Below are positions 62,482 to 64,000 of a stretch of 64,000 nucleotides of DNA, in pieces (position 1 is the first letter of the stretch; each line of letters starts with the position of its first letter). Position numbers and translations under genes: made by a program. The notes beneath the pieces are model-generated. The model saw nothing but the letters and a program-made list of their open reading frames with translations, had not been told where the DNA came from and searched no databases. Origin of the DNA: Gibbula magus (taxonomy: Eukaryota; Mollusca; Gastropoda; Trochida; Trochidae); NCBI GenBank assembly GCA_936450465.1, contig OW388302.1, forward strand, positions 18,553,569 through 18,617,568, read 5' to 3'.

Positions 62482-62760
62482 TCTCGAGCATCTATACCCT
62501 AGATAAGACCGATTGGGTTGGAAACTTCTCGAACATCTATACCCTGGATAAGACCGATTGGGTTGGAAACTTCTCGAACATCTATAGCCTGGATGAAACA
62601 GATTGGGTTGGAAACTTCTCGAACATTTATAGCCTGGATGAAACCGATTGGGTTGGAAACTTCTCGAACATTTATAGCCTGGATGAAACCGATTAGGTTG
62701 GAAACTTCTCGAACATCTATAGACTGGATGAAACCGATTGGGTTGGAAACTTCACGAGTT
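62482..62760 (+). repeat. 45-bp minisatellite, about 6 copies
   Basis: The unit is gattgggttggaaacttctc, gaacatctatagcctggatg, aaacc. The copies differ at a few positions (cccta/gcct, aagacc/aaacc). Short ORFs on both strands are by-products. Confidence 0.93.
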
Positions 62761-62824
62761 GACATGAAATGCCACCTGTCCGAACTTACCTTACAAGTAG
62801 ATATTTACGTAAACATTCATTGAT

Positions 62825-64000
62825 TATCTCTCCGGCCAAGCAGGCTGTTGCTTAAATCCACATACTTAAAGTGCTGTAACAGAAAATCTATACATTATAG
62901 TCATGTTTTATATTTCATGCCATCCTCGTTTTTGTGTGTTTCCATCTCCAACCATTGCCGTTAAATGATGAAAGTTTTGAAATAAAGAAGACCGACACCA
63001 TAAACAATAAAAACAAATTCAAAAGCAAGCCTAATTTCAATCATGGCAAAAAATGGATTTTTATAAATACCAAACATTCTATCCAAAACCAAAATCAGTG
63101 AGCACGATTTCAACACCCATTGATTAATGAAAATGGGTCTTCTTTTCAAGAGATATGTTTATCAAGGACTTTCAAATCGTCTTTATCCGACAGCAGTATT
63201 TTATTGTTGTATTTATCTGTTGATAAGTTGGTATTATCTCTATGGCACGGCATTGTTTTAGGTCTATACTTGGTATTAGATACACGCGTAGAATACATGT
63301 AGCTATATGACAAAGAGAATCTGATGATGAATCCATGATCAGTGGAAAATATGTGTGGATAGTGAATCGTTAAGACTGAAGACTGTAGCTCATTTGGAAT
63401 AGTGTAAGCTAAGACCGGGGTTCTAGTCCCGATCGCGTCATTACAAAAGACGTTAAAAGATGGGAGTTGTTGCTAGGCGGTGCAGTTGCCCCCGAATGCA
63501 AAACGAATTTTCAGTGTACTGTTTATTGCGAATAAAGAGTTAGATCTAATATATTCACATTAATCGTGTCACATACTTGATAGCGTGTTAGTGTTAGTTT
63601 CGAAACTAGACAGAACGTGATATATATCAATATCAACATGATATTTTACGTAAATCATTAAGTTTTAATATTTCGTAAATTGTTTGCTATTGTTAATCAA
63701 TGTATGGGATGAGCTGTAGAAACAGATGTTTGGAACGTCGATATGTTAATCATACAAGTTCTAACATTTCTCGTTGTTAGAAACGCTTACCGATGTCAGA
63801 TCCTTCCCAAATGAAATTATTTGAAAAGAGTCCGCAATTGTTGAAAGTAACACAGACTATAAGTCTGGTTACTAGAGGGAGTAGTAATTGCTTTTAATTG
63901 CAGTTTCTAGGGGATATTGTCTTTCATGTAACAGTCTTTCCTGGAAAGACCAGAACTGTTACAAAAAATACATTTCATCTCTATTTGTTTAAATTCTTAT
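62825..64000. other. intergenic, no gene seen
   Basis: AT-rich. A tRNA-like pair of internal boxes (TAGCTCATTTGG and GGTTCTAGTCCC) at 63388-63432 may be the head of a SINE. Nothing else can be supported. Confidence 0.3.

Noticed and set aside
63388..63432. Possible tRNA gene (box A-like and box B-like words)
   Set aside because: No convincing acceptor stem or full cloverleaf could be made by eye; more likely the head of a tRNA-derived SINE.

Overview
The window looks like nuclear DNA of a mollusc, most likely a gastropod. It is AT-rich, its genes have introns with GT..AG junctions, and it is full of degenerate DNA transposons, non-LTR retrotransposon fragments, minisatellites and a short dispersed repeat whose tail (CGTTAAACCCCAACTCACTC) I associate with abalone-like vetigastropods. 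The taxon below Mollusca is inference. Nothing prokaryotic was found.

Two protein-coding genes, both on the + strand, can be rebuilt exon by exon with consistent phases. (1) An RNF111/Arkadia-type RING-H2 E3 ubiquitin ligase has 13 coding exons between 10202 and 27484 (3,048 nt, 1,015 aa). Its N-terminal part has five acidic-hydrophobic SUMO-interaction-like motifs, the middle is His/Pro-rich, and the C-terminus has the NRG/TIER-like segment and the RING-H2. (2) A carnosine N-methyltransferase (CARNMT1) has 8 coding exons between 38198 and 54222 (1,092 nt, 363 aa). The two proteins have no evident functional link. RNF111 acts in SUMO-directed ubiquitination and TGF-beta/Nodal signalling; CARNMT1 methylates histidine in carnosine and related substrates.

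Layout. 1-10190: transposon graveyard, with a TTAA-flanked element carrying a nested hAT-like insertion, two members of a CAGGG-terminus family, and a 5'-truncated, frameshifted LINE with reverse transcriptase and RNase H on the - strand. 10194-27484: RNF111; its introns hold a perfect 62-bp inverted repeat, a tyrosine-recombinase remnant, a 63-bp minisatellite touching exon 3, about 23 copies of a 145-bp unit, and a 45-bp minisatellite split by a 1,480-bp element. 27485-about 33400: probable long 3'UTR with two TTAA-flanked MITEs. 33400-38197: intergenic, with a foldback element and a terminal-inverted-repeat element carrying LINE remains. 38198-54222: CARNMT1; its introns hold several MITEs, a dead mariner, a 32-bp minisatellite starting exactly at a splice donor, and about 100 copies of a 42-bp unit. 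54223-64000: 3' flank with LINE fragments and two more minisatellites, and no convincing gene.

The most unusual theme is that large intronic tandem arrays carry splice signals in every unit. In two cases the array has plainly grown out of a real exon-intron junction. A second theme is the density of TTAA-target transposons, including two 1,480-bp copies in opposite orientation, one in each gene.
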